Source: Kiloniellales bacterium
GTDB lineage: Bacteria > Pseudomonadota > Alphaproteobacteria > Kiloniellales > JAKSDN01
Direction of reading: 5' to 3'
Assembly: GCA_028280455.1 (NCBI GenBank)
Contig: JANQLT010000215.1
Coordinates: 1 to 47,148, forward strand
Length of the DNA stretch: 47,148 nucleotides
Of the stretch, positions 26,971 through 35,533 are shown one piece after another. The first letter of the stretch is position 1; every line of letters begins with the position of its first letter. A model generated the notes under the pieces. It saw only the letters and a list, made by a program, of their open reading frames with translations, made no database searches and was not told the origin of the DNA. A program made the position numbers and the translations under genes.

Positions 26971-27081
26971 ACCCTCGGGCTTGACCCGCCTGCGGGCCAT
27001 AGCCCTTCGGCGGGCGACGGCCCGAGGGTCCATCGTTCCTTGCTCTCGGACCGAAGTGGATTGTCGGATCAAGTCCGACAA
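26971..27081. repeat. Second dispersed-repeat type: two adjacent palindromes
   Basis: Bases 26971-26980 (ACCCTCGGGC) pair with 27020-27029 (GCCCGAGGGT), with a second inner pairing CCGCCTGCGGG/CCCTTCGGCGGG-like between them. A further palindrome TTGTCGGA/TCCGACAA lies at 27061-27068 and 27074-27081. Read on the minus strand the region contains GTCGGACTTGATCCGACAA, a sequence type typical of dispersed repeats in alphaproteobacterial genomes. It lies between the aminotransferase and ureohydrolase genes and fills a 260-base gap. Confidence 0.6.
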
Positions 27082-27135
27082 TGACGGTTTCTGTGTGTGG
27101 GTCGTGCAGTGCATTGCGTCGCTCGTTCTTCGCGC

Positions 27136-28485
27136 TCAGAGGCTCGCCATTACTTGCCGGAAGGACGTGGCGAAGCGGCCGACGATCTCGTCGAGCTCGG
27201 CGCGGGTGGCGATGAAGGGCGGTGCCAGGATGGCGTGGTCGCCGCGGACGCCGTCGACGTTGCCGCCGGCGGGATAGCAGATCAGGCCGTTCTCGAAGGC
27301 CTGCTCGCGCAGCCGCAAGAACACCTGCAACGCCGGGTCGAAGGGTTCCTTGGTCTCGCGGTCGGCGACCGCCTCGATGCCGAGGAAGAAGCCGCGGCCG
27401 CGGATGTCGCCGCAGTTCGGGTGATCGCCGAGGGCCTTCTGCAGGGCGGCGCGCAGGTAGGGCGCGTCGGCCGCCACCTTTTCGACCAGGCGGTCGCGCG
27501 CGACGATGCGCTGCACCGCGACGCCGGCGGCGCAGGCGGCGGTATGGCCGACGAAGGTGTGGCCGGTCAGGACCTCGCCGTAGGAGGCCAGGATCGCCTC
27601 GGCCAGGCGCTCGTGGAACACGGCGGCGCCGAGCGGCAGGTAGCCGCCGCCCAAGCCCTTGGCGATGGCCATGATGTCCGGCTCGACGCCGTCCTCCTCG
27701 AGAGCCCGCCAAACGCCGGTGCGGCCGCAGCCGCACATCACCTCGTCGGCGATCATCAGCACGCCGTGCCGGTCGCAGACTTCGCGCACCCGCTTGGCGT
27801 AGCCCGGCGGCGCCGGCACGCAGCCGCCGGCCGCGCCGACCACGGGCTCGAAGATGAAGGCGCAGACCCGCTCCGGCCCGAGCCGCAGGATCTCGGCCTC
27901 CAGCTCGGCGGCGCCGTGCTCGGCCACCTGCTCGGGCGCGACGCCCTCGGGCGGCCGGTAGGCATTGACCGGCGAGAGCCGCGAGCTCTCGATCAGGGCG
28001 CCCTCGAAGGGGGCCCGGCGCTGGGCGAAGCCGGAGACCGAGAGCGCGCCCAGGGTGTTGCCGTGCCAGGAGCGCTCGCGGGAGATGAAGCGGCGGCGCG
28101 AGGACGCGCCGATCGCCGACTGGAACTGCAGGGCGATCTTCAGGCAGGACTCGACCGCCTCCGAGCCGCCGGCGACGATCACGCTTTGCGAGAGGCCGCC
28201 GCCGCAGCGCTCGGCGATGATCGCCTGCAGCTCCTCCAGCGGGTCGCTGGTGAAGGTGTAGCGGTAGGCATGGGCGATGCGGTCGAGCTGGTCCTTGATC
28301 GCCGCGTTGACCTCCTCGTTGCCGTGGCCGATGGCGTAGACCGCCGGTCCCGCCGAGCCGTCGAGATACTCCCGGCCCTCGCTGTCGACCAGCGTCAGGC
28401 CCTTGCCCCAGGCGATCTTGGGCAGGCCGCTGGCGCGGAACAGGCCGGCCTTGGGCGCGGCGCGGAAGGGGCTGGAACTCGTCAT
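27136..28485 (-). CDS. Class III pyridoxal-phosphate aminotransferase
   Basis: Omega-type transaminase moving an amino group from a terminal amine or omega-amino acid to a keto acid. The 449-residue protein has the fold-type I features: GGSEAVESCLKIALQ binding the phosphate of PLP, SWHGNTLGALSVSGF, the Asp247 segment IADEVMCGCGRTG and the PLP lysine Lys276 in AIAKGLGGGYLPLGA. The start ATG 28485 gives a usual N-terminus; the frame runs 44 codons further without family sequence. The substrate is unknown; a diamine or guanidino-acid breakdown role is plausible because of the ureohydrolase downstream. Confidence 0.92.
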   Translation of the reverse strand: MTSSSPFRAAPKAGLFRASGLPKIAWGKGLTLVDSEGREYLDGSAGPAVYAIGHGNEEVNAAIKDQLDRIAHAYRYTFTSDPLEELQAIIAERCGGGLSQSVIVAGGSEAVESCLKIALQFQSAIGASSRRRFISRERSWHGNTLGALSVSGFAQRRAPFEGALIESSRLSPVNAYRPPEGVAPEQVAEHGAAELEAEILRLGPERVCAFIFEPVVGAAGGCVPAPPGYAKRVREVCDRHGVLMIADEVMCGCGRTGVWRALEEDGVEPDIMAIAKGLGGGYLPLGAAVFHERLAEAILASYGEVLTGHTFVGHTAACAAGVAVQRIVARDRLVEKVAADAPYLRAALQKALGDHPNCGDIRGRGFFLGIEAVADRETKEPFDPALQVFLRLREQAFENGLICYPAGGNVDGVRGDHAILAPPFIATRAELDEIVGRFATSFRQVMASL

Positions 28486-28628
28486 GGCACTCCGAGCTAT
28501 GGCACAGGGAGCCCGGTCGGCGCAACGAGGTGACCTTGCGCGCTGACCCCCCGCTCTGACCTGGATCACGGCGCCGGCCGGCCTCGGGAGTGAGACTGCC
28601 TGGAGGCACCCCGGCAAGGAGCGAGCCC

Positions 28629-28976
28629 ATGACCGACCACAAGGAGAACGCCAAGGCCGTCTCGGAAGGCGCGGCCGCGCTGCGCAAGGCCCACCCGGAT
28701 CTCATGGCGGCCTTCGCCGGCCTCGGCAAGGCGGCCTACGGCGACGGTGCCCTGGACCACAAGACCAAGGAGCTGATCGCGCTGGCGATCAGCGTCACGG
28801 TGCGCTGCGACGGCTGCGTCGCCGCCCACGGCCGCTCGGTGCATCAGCTCGGCGCCAGCCGCGAGGAGGTGGTCGAGGCCATCGGCGTGGCCGTCCACAT
28901 GGGCGGCGGCCCCTCGATGGTCTACGGCGCCGAGGCGCTGCGGGCCTACGACGCCTTCGCCGAAACGGCCGGCTAA
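28629..28976 (+). CDS. AhpD-like / carboxymuconolactone decarboxylase family protein
   Basis: A 115-residue, all-helical protein of the CMD/AhpD family. The redox-active CxxC is present as CDGCVAAH (Cys60, Cys63) with the conserved His67 four residues after the second Cys, so it is probably a small peroxidase-type disulfide reductase and not a true decarboxylase. AAGGAG lies about 8 bases before the ATG. It is divergent from the aminotransferase and ends 5 bases from the end of the M20 hydrolase gene on the other strand. Confidence 0.88.
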   Translation: MTDHKENAKAVSEGAAALRKAHPDLMAAFAGLGKAAYGDGALDHKTKELIALAISVTVRCDGCVAAHGRSVHQLGASREEVVEAIGVAVHMGGGPSMVYGAEALRAYDAFAETAG

Positions 28977-28980
28977 GGCG

Positions 28981-30252
28981 CTAGCGGTTGGCCAGGGCAA
29001 CCAGGCTGGCGGCCAGGACGCGGGTGCCGGCGGCCAGGTCGTCGGGGGTCGCGTTCTCGGCCTCGTTGTGGCTGACGCCGGCTTCGCAGGGCACGAAGAT
29101 CATGCCGGTCGGGCAGAGCCGGGCCAGGTTCATGGCGTCGTGGCCGGCCCCCGACATGATGTCGCGGTGGCTCAGCGCCAGGCGCTCGGCCGCGCCGCGC
29201 ACGGTCGCCACCACCGCCGGGTCGAAGACGCAGGGCGGCAGGCCCGAGATCGTCGTGACCGTGACCGGGCAGCCCTGGGCCTGCGCCCGGCAGATGCCCT
29301 CGATGCGGCCGCAGAGGTCCTCGATGGCGGCGGCCTCCGGGTGGCGGAAGTCGATGGTGAAGAAGACCCGGGCCGGCACGGTGTTGGGCGAGTTCGGCTC
29401 GACCTCGAAGCGGCCGACGGTGAAGCGCAGGATGTCCTCGGGATCGGCCTCGGCGAAGGCCGCCTCGAGGGCGACCACCATGCGGGTGGCGGCCTTCAGC
29501 GCGTCGCGGCGCGCCGCTCGCGGCGTGGTGCCGGCGTGGGCCGCCTCGCCGGTGACCTCGACGGTGAGCCAGCGCATGCCCTGCACGCCGCCGACCACGC
29601 CGATCGTCCGGCCCTCGCGCTCCAGGATCGGGCCCTGCTCGATGTGCGCCTCGATGTAGGCGGCCGGCGCTGCCGCGGGGCGCGCCGGCAGGCCGGGGGT
29701 CGCCTCGAACAGGCCGGCCAGGGCCGCCTCGACGCTGATCCCCTCGGCGTCGACGAGCGGCAGCAGATCGGCCAGCGCCATCTCGCCGGCGAAGACGCCG
29801 GAGCCCATGCAGCCGGGCTGGAAGCGGCTGCCCTCCTCGTTGCTCCAGGCCACCAGCTCGATCGGCCGGGCCGTCTCGAGGCCCGCTTGCGCGATGGCCT
29901 GCAGGGCCTCCAGGCCGGCGATGACGCCGTAGGCGCCGTCGAACTTGCCGCCGGTCGGCTGGCTGTCGAGGTGGCTGCCGGTCATCACCGGGGCCGCCTC
30001 GGGATCGCGGCCGGGGCGGCGCAGGTAGAGGTTGCCGATCCGGTCGGTCAGGCAGTGCAGGCCCAGGCTCGCCGCCCAGTCGGCCATCTGCCGGCGGGCG
30101 GCGGCGTCCTCGGCCGAGAAGGCCTGGCGGTTGACGCCGCCGCGCCCGGTCGCACCGAAGCGGGCAATCTCCATCAGGCGTTGCCAGAGGCGGTCCCGGT
30201 CGACCCGGCCGGCGGCGGCCAGGGCGTCGTCGTCGAGCGTCGGCGGGGTCAT
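28981..30252 (-). CDS. M20 family Zn-dependent amidohydrolase (N-carbamoyl amino acid/allantoate type)
   Basis: Di-metal amidase of the hydantoinase/carbamoylase (HyuC, AllC, UAH) group, which removes carbamoyl or ureido groups and releases ammonia. The 423-residue protein shows the metal ligands in order: His94 in GSHLDSQPTGG, Asp105 in GKFDGAYGV, the Glu pair in WSNEEGSRF, His in EAHIEQGP and a late His in AGHDAMNL. The dimerisation domain lies in the middle (VEVTGEAAHAGTTP). The precise substrate is not decidable. No strong ribosome-binding site is seen at ATG 30252. Confidence 0.88.
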   Translation of the reverse strand: MTPPTLDDDALAAAGRVDRDRLWQRLMEIARFGATGRGGVNRQAFSAEDAAARRQMADWAASLGLHCLTDRIGNLYLRRPGRDPEAAPVMTGSHLDSQPTGGKFDGAYGVIAGLEALQAIAQAGLETARPIELVAWSNEEGSRFQPGCMGSGVFAGEMALADLLPLVDAEGISVEAALAGLFEATPGLPARPAAAPAAYIEAHIEQGPILEREGRTIGVVGGVQGMRWLTVEVTGEAAHAGTTPRAARRDALKAATRMVVALEAAFAEADPEDILRFTVGRFEVEPNSPNTVPARVFFTIDFRHPEAAAIEDLCGRIEGICRAQAQGCPVTVTTISGLPPCVFDPAVVATVRGAAERLALSHRDIMSGAGHDAMNLARLCPTGMIFVPCEAGVSHNEAENATPDDLAAGTRVLAASLVALANR

Positions 30253-30389
30253 GGGGATTGGGTCATGGGCTTGGCGGGCTCCCGTGGCGGCCGGAACTTG
30301 ATCTCCATCAAGGCGCGGCCGAGGCCACAGGCTAGCCTCTAATCGACCGCTACCCAAGGTGCCGGCGCGCCACTATCGAGGAGCGAAGC

Positions 30390-30977
30390 TTGCCGACCGC
30401 GATCCAGGTCATCCGCATGGAGCACTTCAACATCGCCAGCGTGCTGGCCTGCCTGGCGCATTGCGTGCGCGAGATCGAGGCCGGGCGCTGGAAGGTCGAT
30501 CACCAGCTCCTGGCGGCGGTGGTCGAGTACCTGGAGCGCTACCCCGAGGTCTACCACCACCCCAAGGAGGACGACTTCCTCTTCGCGGCCATGCGCCGGC
30601 GCCAGCCGGAGCTGTCGAAGAAGCTCGACATGGTCCACGAGGAGCACGTCAAGGGCGGTCACATGTTGAGCGAGCTGCGCCAGGCGCAGGCGGCCTACAG
30701 TCTCGACTCCAACGGCTGGGCGCGCTTCAAGACCGCCGCCGAGGCCTACCTGGTCTTCGAGCGCCGGCACATGCAGCGCGAAGAGCGCGAGCTCCTGCCC
30801 CTGGCCTTGAAGATCCTCCACGAGGAGGACTGGAAGGAGATCGACGAGGCCTTCGCGCGCAACGACGATCCCCTGTTCGGCAGCGATCGGCGCCAGGAGT
30901 TCAAGGACCTGGTCGACCGCATCCTCGAGCTGGCGCCGAGCCCGCTCGGCTTCGCCCAGCGCGAGGCCGTAGCCTAG
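30390..30977 (+). CDS. Hemerythrin-domain protein
   Basis: A 195-residue four-helix protein binding a non-haem di-iron site, with roles in O2, NO or iron handling. Candidate ligands are in order: His in RMEHFN, His/Glu in YHHPKEDDFLF, HEEHVKGGH and FERRHMQREERELLP. The start is a TTG at 30390 preceded by GAGGAG; the next ATG lies nine codons later, just before the first ligand, so TTG is preferred. Its stop codon shares the palindrome CTAG with the stop of the convergent nrtS-like gene. Confidence 0.88.
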   Translation: MPTAIQVIRMEHFNIASVLACLAHCVREIEAGRWKVDHQLLAAVVEYLERYPEVYHHPKEDDFLFAAMRRRQPELSKKLDMVHEEHVKGGHMLSELRQAQAAYSLDSNGWARFKTAAEAYLVFERRHMQREERELLPLALKILHEEDWKEIDEAFARNDDPLFGSDRRQEFKDLVDRILELAPSPLGFAQREAVA

Positions 30978-31207
30978 GCCCGCGCTCTGTTGGCGCTGTA
31001 GGCGCCGTAGAGCGCGACGAAGAAGGGCACGCACCAGGTCAGCAGCAGCTTCGGCCACTGCAGGGCGGCCTCGCCCCAGAGGGCGTCGCCCTGGTTGATC
31101 AGGTTGAGCAGGCTGCCGACCAGCAGCGCCACGAACAGAGCCTGGCGCAGCACGGGCCAGCGCAGCGTCTGGGCCAGGGCGTCGTTTCCTGAATGGGTCT
31201 GGCTCAT
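30974..31207 (-). CDS. Small membrane protein of the NrtS nitrate/nitrite transporter family
   Basis: A 77-residue protein with two predicted membrane helices (about 22-38 and 54-70) joined by a short polar loop. The motif VALLVGSLLNLINQGDALW and the later KLLLTWCVPFFVALYGAYS match the pattern of NrtS proteins (LVGT.L..INQGDALL, then K.LLTY.VP..VS.YGA), described as nitrate/nitrite transporters in cyanobacteria. GGAGGAG precedes the ATG, which overlaps the antiporter stop (ATGA on the minus strand), so the two are co-translated. The function in this organism is inferred only from family resemblance. Confidence 0.72.
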   Translation of the reverse strand: MSQTHSGNDALAQTLRWPVLRQALFVALLVGSLLNLINQGDALWGEAALQWPKLLLTWCVPFFVALYGAYSANRARA

Positions 31208-33738
31208 CGGCTCTCCTCCGGCGCCGTCACGGCCTTGGCGCCGCCGCCCGGGTTCTGCGCCAGGCGCGCCTCGGCGGTGGCCTCGATCGCCTGCTTGAGC
31301 GCGGCGTCGGTGCGCAACAGCCGGCGCAGGTCGCGGCCGTCGAGCACCATCAGGTGGCAGTAGCTGAGCGCGGCGACGTCGGCGGTCCGCGGCTTCTTGG
31401 TGAGCAAGGCGAGCTCGCCGAAGAACTCGCCGGGGCCGAGCGGAATCGACTGGTCCGGCAGGCGCACCTCGACCGTGCCGGTGGCAATGAAGTACATGGT
31501 GTTGCCACGCTCGCCGAAGCGCACGATCTCTTCGCCCGGCAGCACGAAGCGCGGCCGCAGCAAGCGCGCGATGAACATGATCTTGCTGCGGTCGAGCCGC
31601 TCGAAGATCTTGACCCGGCGCAGCATCTGATTGAGCCCCTCGCCGATGTCGAGCGCCGGCTGCTGCTCGACGGCCAGGCGCCGGTCGTCGAGGGCGCGCT
31701 GCAAGTCGTTGTAGACCTCGCGGCTGATCAGCGACTCCTCGAGGTTGCGGCGATAGGCGGTCTCCTCGAGGCGCAGGCCGGCGCGGGCCAGGTAGAGCAG
31801 GCGCAGGGACTCGGCGAAGGCGGGGAACTGCAGCTCGACGGCCGCCAGGGCGTCCTCCACGAGCTGCAGGCGCTTGGCCAGCAGCTCGGCGAGGGCGGCG
31901 CTGGTCTTGGCGCCGAGCACCGGCCGGACGGCGCGGCGGTTGAAGCGGCGCAGCTCGCGCACCACCAGCTCGCTGACCAGCAGCGATTCGAAGCGGTCGG
32001 CGACCTGGCGGGCCAGCGGCTTGGTCAGGCCGAAGCGGCGGTGCAGCCAGAGCGCGAAGGCGAAGACCGGCGAGAGGATCACCTCGGCGCGCGCGCTCTC
32101 CTCGTAGCCGGCGACGCCGGAGTCCTTGACCCGGTCGATCGCCCGGTCGGCGATGGCCATGCGGTGGCCGACCATGCGGCGCGACACCGTGCCGTCGGCC
32201 AGGTGCTCCAGGTAGAGCTCCTTCTCGCGGTTGGCCAGGGTCAGTAGGCCGACCCGCAGGCCGCTCTCCTGATCGATCGGCGCCTCGCGCTCGTCCTCCC
32301 CGTCTTCGCTCGGCTCGGGCTGCTCGCCGGCCGGCTGTTCCGGCGCGACCTTGGCGACCAGCTCGGGCGAGAAGCCGTAGTCGCGGCCGACCGCGGCGAT
32401 CTGCTCGCGGATCTGGGTCTGCGACAGCGCCATCACCCGGTCGCGCAGGGCGAGCTCGGTCGGGTCCAGGCGGTCGAGCCCGAGGAGGCGCATCAGCGGG
32501 CGCAGGCTGGGCGCGGCGACGAAGAGCGTGAAGAAGACGTAGCCGATCGCCAGCAGGGCGACGAAGTCCTGGACCTCCGTCGGCACCGCCGGGTTCTCGC
32601 TGATCGAGAGCGCCAGCACCATGGTGACCGCGCCGCGCAGGCCGCCCCAGAGGATCACCGCCTTGTGGCCGCCGCCGACCGGCTCGGTCAGCTTCACCTG
32701 GATCAGCATCGGCAGCAGGCCGTAGAGCACGAAGGCGCGGGCCACCAGGGCGGCCAGCACCAGGATCAGCAGCAGGCCGAGGTCGACCAGGCCCATGGCC
32801 GGCAGCAGCCGCGTGGCGAGGATCGCGGTCAGCAGGAAGATCAGCGAGTTGGCCCAGAAGTCGAGCTGCTGCCAGATGTGCACCAGGGGCTTCCAGGTGT
32901 TGGTGTGGATGCGCGGGCGGCCCTGGACGACGAAGGTCAGGCCGGCGGAGACCACGGAGAGCACCCCGGAGACGCCGAGATAGTGCTCGGCGATCAGGTA
33001 GCTCAGGTAGGCGAGGCTGACCGAGACGGTGATCTCCGCCACCGGCGTGTTGCGCATGCGGTTGAGCAGCAGGCAGACCAGCCGGGCGAAGACATGGCCG
33101 ACCAGCACGCCGCCGATGAACTCGATCAGGAAGGCCAGGCCGCCGGCCCAGACGTTGAGGTCGCGGGCGCCGACCAGGACGTCGAGCAGCAGGGTGAAGA
33201 TGGCGATGGCGGCGGCGTCGTTGAACAGGCTTTCGCCGGCCACCAGGGTGGTCAGGCGGCGCGGCGCGCCGAGGTCGCGGAAGATGCTGAGCACCGCCGC
33301 CGGGTCGGTGGTGGCGACGATGGAGCCGAGCAGCAGGCAGGCGATCAGGCCGATCTCCGTCACCGCGTCGAGTGCCAGGCCGACCACGGCGGTCGCCACC
33401 ACCACCGCGACCACGGCCAGCAGGAGCACGGCCGCCAGCTCGTCGTAGAGCAGGCGCACGTCGATCGTCAGGGCGGCGGTGAACAGCAGGGGCGGCAGGA
33501 AGAGGAAGAGAAAGGCGTCGGCCGAGAGCCCGAGCATCGACAGGCCGCTGACCAGGTCGCCGACCACCTCCATGCCCGGCAGATGGCCGAGGGCGCTGAG
33601 CGCGAAGCCGACCACCAGGCCGAGGCCGGCCAGCAGCATGGCGTTGGGCAGGGCGAAGCGGTCGGCCAGGGGCAGAATCAGGCTGACCAGCGCCAGCAGC
33701 ACGGCGATGACGAATATGACGGCGACGACGTCGGACAT
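31204..33738 (-). CDS. CPA1-type Na+/H+ antiporter with C-terminal cyclic-nucleotide-binding-like domain
   Basis: An 844-residue inner-membrane exchanger. Residues 1 to about 410 hold 11-13 membrane helices of the NhaP/CPA1 type, with the ion-site segments ATTDPAAVLSIF and GESLFNDAAAIAIF. A long cytosolic region follows, including an acidic insert (QPEPSEDGEDEREAP) and helical segments. Residues about 705-830 form a cNMP-binding fold (LPGEEIVRFGERGNTMYFI) with a cassette GPGEFFGELALLTKKPRTADV that has the conserved Gly-Glu and Arg. Transport may therefore be gated by cAMP or cGMP. The gene is first in an operon with the NrtS-like gene and divergent from the kinase gene. Confidence 0.9.
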   Translation of the reverse strand: MSDVVAVIFVIAVLLALVSLILPLADRFALPNAMLLAGLGLVVGFALSALGHLPGMEVVGDLVSGLSMLGLSADAFLFLFLPPLLFTAALTIDVRLLYDELAAVLLLAVVAVVVATAVVGLALDAVTEIGLIACLLLGSIVATTDPAAVLSIFRDLGAPRRLTTLVAGESLFNDAAAIAIFTLLLDVLVGARDLNVWAGGLAFLIEFIGGVLVGHVFARLVCLLLNRMRNTPVAEITVSVSLAYLSYLIAEHYLGVSGVLSVVSAGLTFVVQGRPRIHTNTWKPLVHIWQQLDFWANSLIFLLTAILATRLLPAMGLVDLGLLLILVLAALVARAFVLYGLLPMLIQVKLTEPVGGGHKAVILWGGLRGAVTMVLALSISENPAVPTEVQDFVALLAIGYVFFTLFVAAPSLRPLMRLLGLDRLDPTELALRDRVMALSQTQIREQIAAVGRDYGFSPELVAKVAPEQPAGEQPEPSEDGEDEREAPIDQESGLRVGLLTLANREKELYLEHLADGTVSRRMVGHRMAIADRAIDRVKDSGVAGYEESARAEVILSPVFAFALWLHRRFGLTKPLARQVADRFESLLVSELVVRELRRFNRRAVRPVLGAKTSAALAELLAKRLQLVEDALAAVELQFPAFAESLRLLYLARAGLRLEETAYRRNLEESLISREVYNDLQRALDDRRLAVEQQPALDIGEGLNQMLRRVKIFERLDRSKIMFIARLLRPRFVLPGEEIVRFGERGNTMYFIATGTVEVRLPDQSIPLGPGEFFGELALLTKKPRTADVAALSYCHLMVLDGRDLRRLLRTDAALKQAIEATAEARLAQNPGGGAKAVTAPEESR

Positions 33739-33903
33739 GGCGCTCGCGAGCGGGGACCCCTTCCAGCGGCAAGCTAACCCCTGGCCCGGGGCCTGGCCAG
33801 GAGCGACGCCCCTCGCAGTTGTCTCAGGCCCTTGATCTGGCGCAGGGATATCGGCCCGGACTTGGGCCAAAATCGAGTCCTGGCAGCGCGGGACGAAGGA
33901 CGG

Positions 33904-35478
33904 ATGGCCCCGGGCGAGTCTGAGCAAGCGACAGCGATCGCCTTTCTGGCGGATCCCGCGACTCACGGCGGTGCGGCCGTGCAGCGCTTCGAGACCCATG
34001 CCGCCCTGGTCTTCGTCGCCGGCGAGCGCGCCTACAAGATCAAGCGCGCGCTGCGCTACCCCTACCTCGACTTCTCCACCCTGGAGCGCCGCGGCGCGGC
34101 GCTGCGGCGCGAGCTGCAGCTCAACAGCCGCACGGCGCCCGAGCTCTACATCGGGCTGCAGGCCCTGACGCGCGGGCCCGAGGGGGCGCTCGGCCTCGGC
34201 CCGCCGCCGGCCGAGCCCGACGGCGTCCTGGAGTGGGTCCTGGTCATGCGCGCCTTCGATCAGGCCGACCTGCTGGCCGCGGTCGCCGACCGCGGCGCCC
34301 TCGACGAGGCCCTGGTCCTGCAGCTCGCCGAGGCGGTCATCGACTCCCATCGCCAGGCCGATGTCGTCGGCGCCGACCAGCCCAACCGGGGCGGCCGGGC
34401 CGGCGCGGCGGCGGTGGTGGCGGAGAACGAGGTCGACTTCGAGGCCCGGCCCGATCTCTTCGCGGCGGCCGATGTCGCGGCCCTGCACGACGCGACGGCC
34501 GAGGCCATCGCGCGGCTCGGCCCGCTGCTCGACCGCCGGCTCGCCGCCGGCAAGGTCCGGCGCTGTCACGGCGACCTGCATCTGCGCAACCTCTGCCTGG
34601 TCGAGGGCCGGCCGCGGCTGTTCGACGCCCTGGAGTTCGACGAGGCCATGGCCTCGATCGACCTGCTCTACGACCTCGCCTTCCTGCTCATGGACCTCGA
34701 CCAGCGCGACCTGCGGCCGCAGGCCAATCTGCTGCTGAACCGCTACCTACAGGCCGGCGAGGAGCTGGCGGCGCTGGCCAGCCTGCCGCTGTTCCTATCC
34801 ATGCGCGCGGCGATCCGGGCCAAGGTCGCCGCGGCCACCGAGGCGGCGGACCCGGCACTGGAACACAAGATCCGACAGCGGGCCCTGGCCGCCCGCTACT
34901 TCGTCGCCGCCCAGACCTATCTGCGCCCGCCCGGGCCCCGCCTGGTGGCCCTGGGCGGCCTCTCGGGTAGCGGCAAGTCGAGCCTGGCCCGCCGCCTGGC
35001 GCCCTCCCTGGGGCCCGTCCCGGGCGCGCTGCTGCTGCGCAGCGACCTGCTGCGCAAGCGGCTCTACGGCGCCGAGGAGACCGAGCGCCTGCCGGCCGAG
35101 GCCTACGGCGAGGCCGCCAACGCCCGGGTCTACGAGGCCATGCGCCGGCAGGCCGAGGCGGCCCTCGCCGCCGGCCACGCGGTCCTGCTCGATGCCGTGC
35201 ATGCCCGCCCGGAGGAGCGCGACGCGGCGGCGGCCCTGGCCCGCGACCGGGGCTTGACGTTTGACGGCTTCTGGCTGGAGGCGCCGCAGGAGACCCTGGA
35301 GTCGCGGGTCGCGGCGCGGCGCGGCGATGCCTCCGACGCCACGCCCGACGTGGTCCGCGCCCAGCGCGGCTACGATCTCGGCGCCCTCGACTGGACCCGG
35401 CTGGACGCCGGCCGGCCGCTGTCGGCGGTCGAGGCCGACGCCCGGCAGCGCCTGGCGGCCTCGGTCGACAGTCCCTGA
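33904..35478 (+). CDS. Fusion of aminoglycoside-phosphotransferase-like kinase and P-loop kinase
   Basis: A 524-residue two-domain protein. The N-terminal part (about 20-330) is an APH/choline-kinase-like fold with the catalytic HGDLHLRN (from His222) and the metal motif region FDALEFDEAMASIDLLYDL. The C-terminal part (about 345-520) is a P-loop kinase with Walker A GLSGSGKSSLAR (from 352) and a Lid-like Arg-rich segment. This family is widespread in proteobacteria and annotated as AAA-family ATPase; the substrate is unknown, and drug resistance should not be assumed. GAAGGA lies upstream of ATG 33904; an earlier in-frame start at 33832 is less likely. Confidence 0.85.
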   Translation: MAPGESEQATAIAFLADPATHGGAAVQRFETHAALVFVAGERAYKIKRALRYPYLDFSTLERRGAALRRELQLNSRTAPELYIGLQALTRGPEGALGLGPPPAEPDGVLEWVLVMRAFDQADLLAAVADRGALDEALVLQLAEAVIDSHRQADVVGADQPNRGGRAGAAAVVAENEVDFEARPDLFAAADVAALHDATAEAIARLGPLLDRRLAAGKVRRCHGDLHLRNLCLVEGRPRLFDALEFDEAMASIDLLYDLAFLLMDLDQRDLRPQANLLLNRYLQAGEELAALASLPLFLSMRAAIRAKVAAATEAADPALEHKIRQRALAARYFVAAQTYLRPPGPRLVALGGLSGSGKSSLARRLAPSLGPVPGALLLRSDLLRKRLYGAEETERLPAEAYGEAANARVYEAMRRQAEAALAAGHAVLLDAVHARPEERDAAAALARDRGLTFDGFWLEAPQETLESRVAARRGDASDATPDVVRAQRGYDLGALDWTRLDAGRPLSAVEADARQRLAASVDSP

Positions 35479-35533
35479 GCTTTGCCCCATAGTCGTCGGC
35501 CAAAGCCCTGGTGGGGACAGCGGAGGGGATCAC

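Noticed and set aside
26969..28729. 586-residue minus-strand frame over the aminotransferase
   Set aside because: A shadow in another frame; its readable tail VGLDPTIH comes from the dispersed repeat, not from a protein gene.
33904..35478. Aminoglycoside-resistance gene
   Set aside because: The APH-like fold is shared by many kinases; fusion to a P-loop kinase and lack of any mobile context argue against drug resistance.
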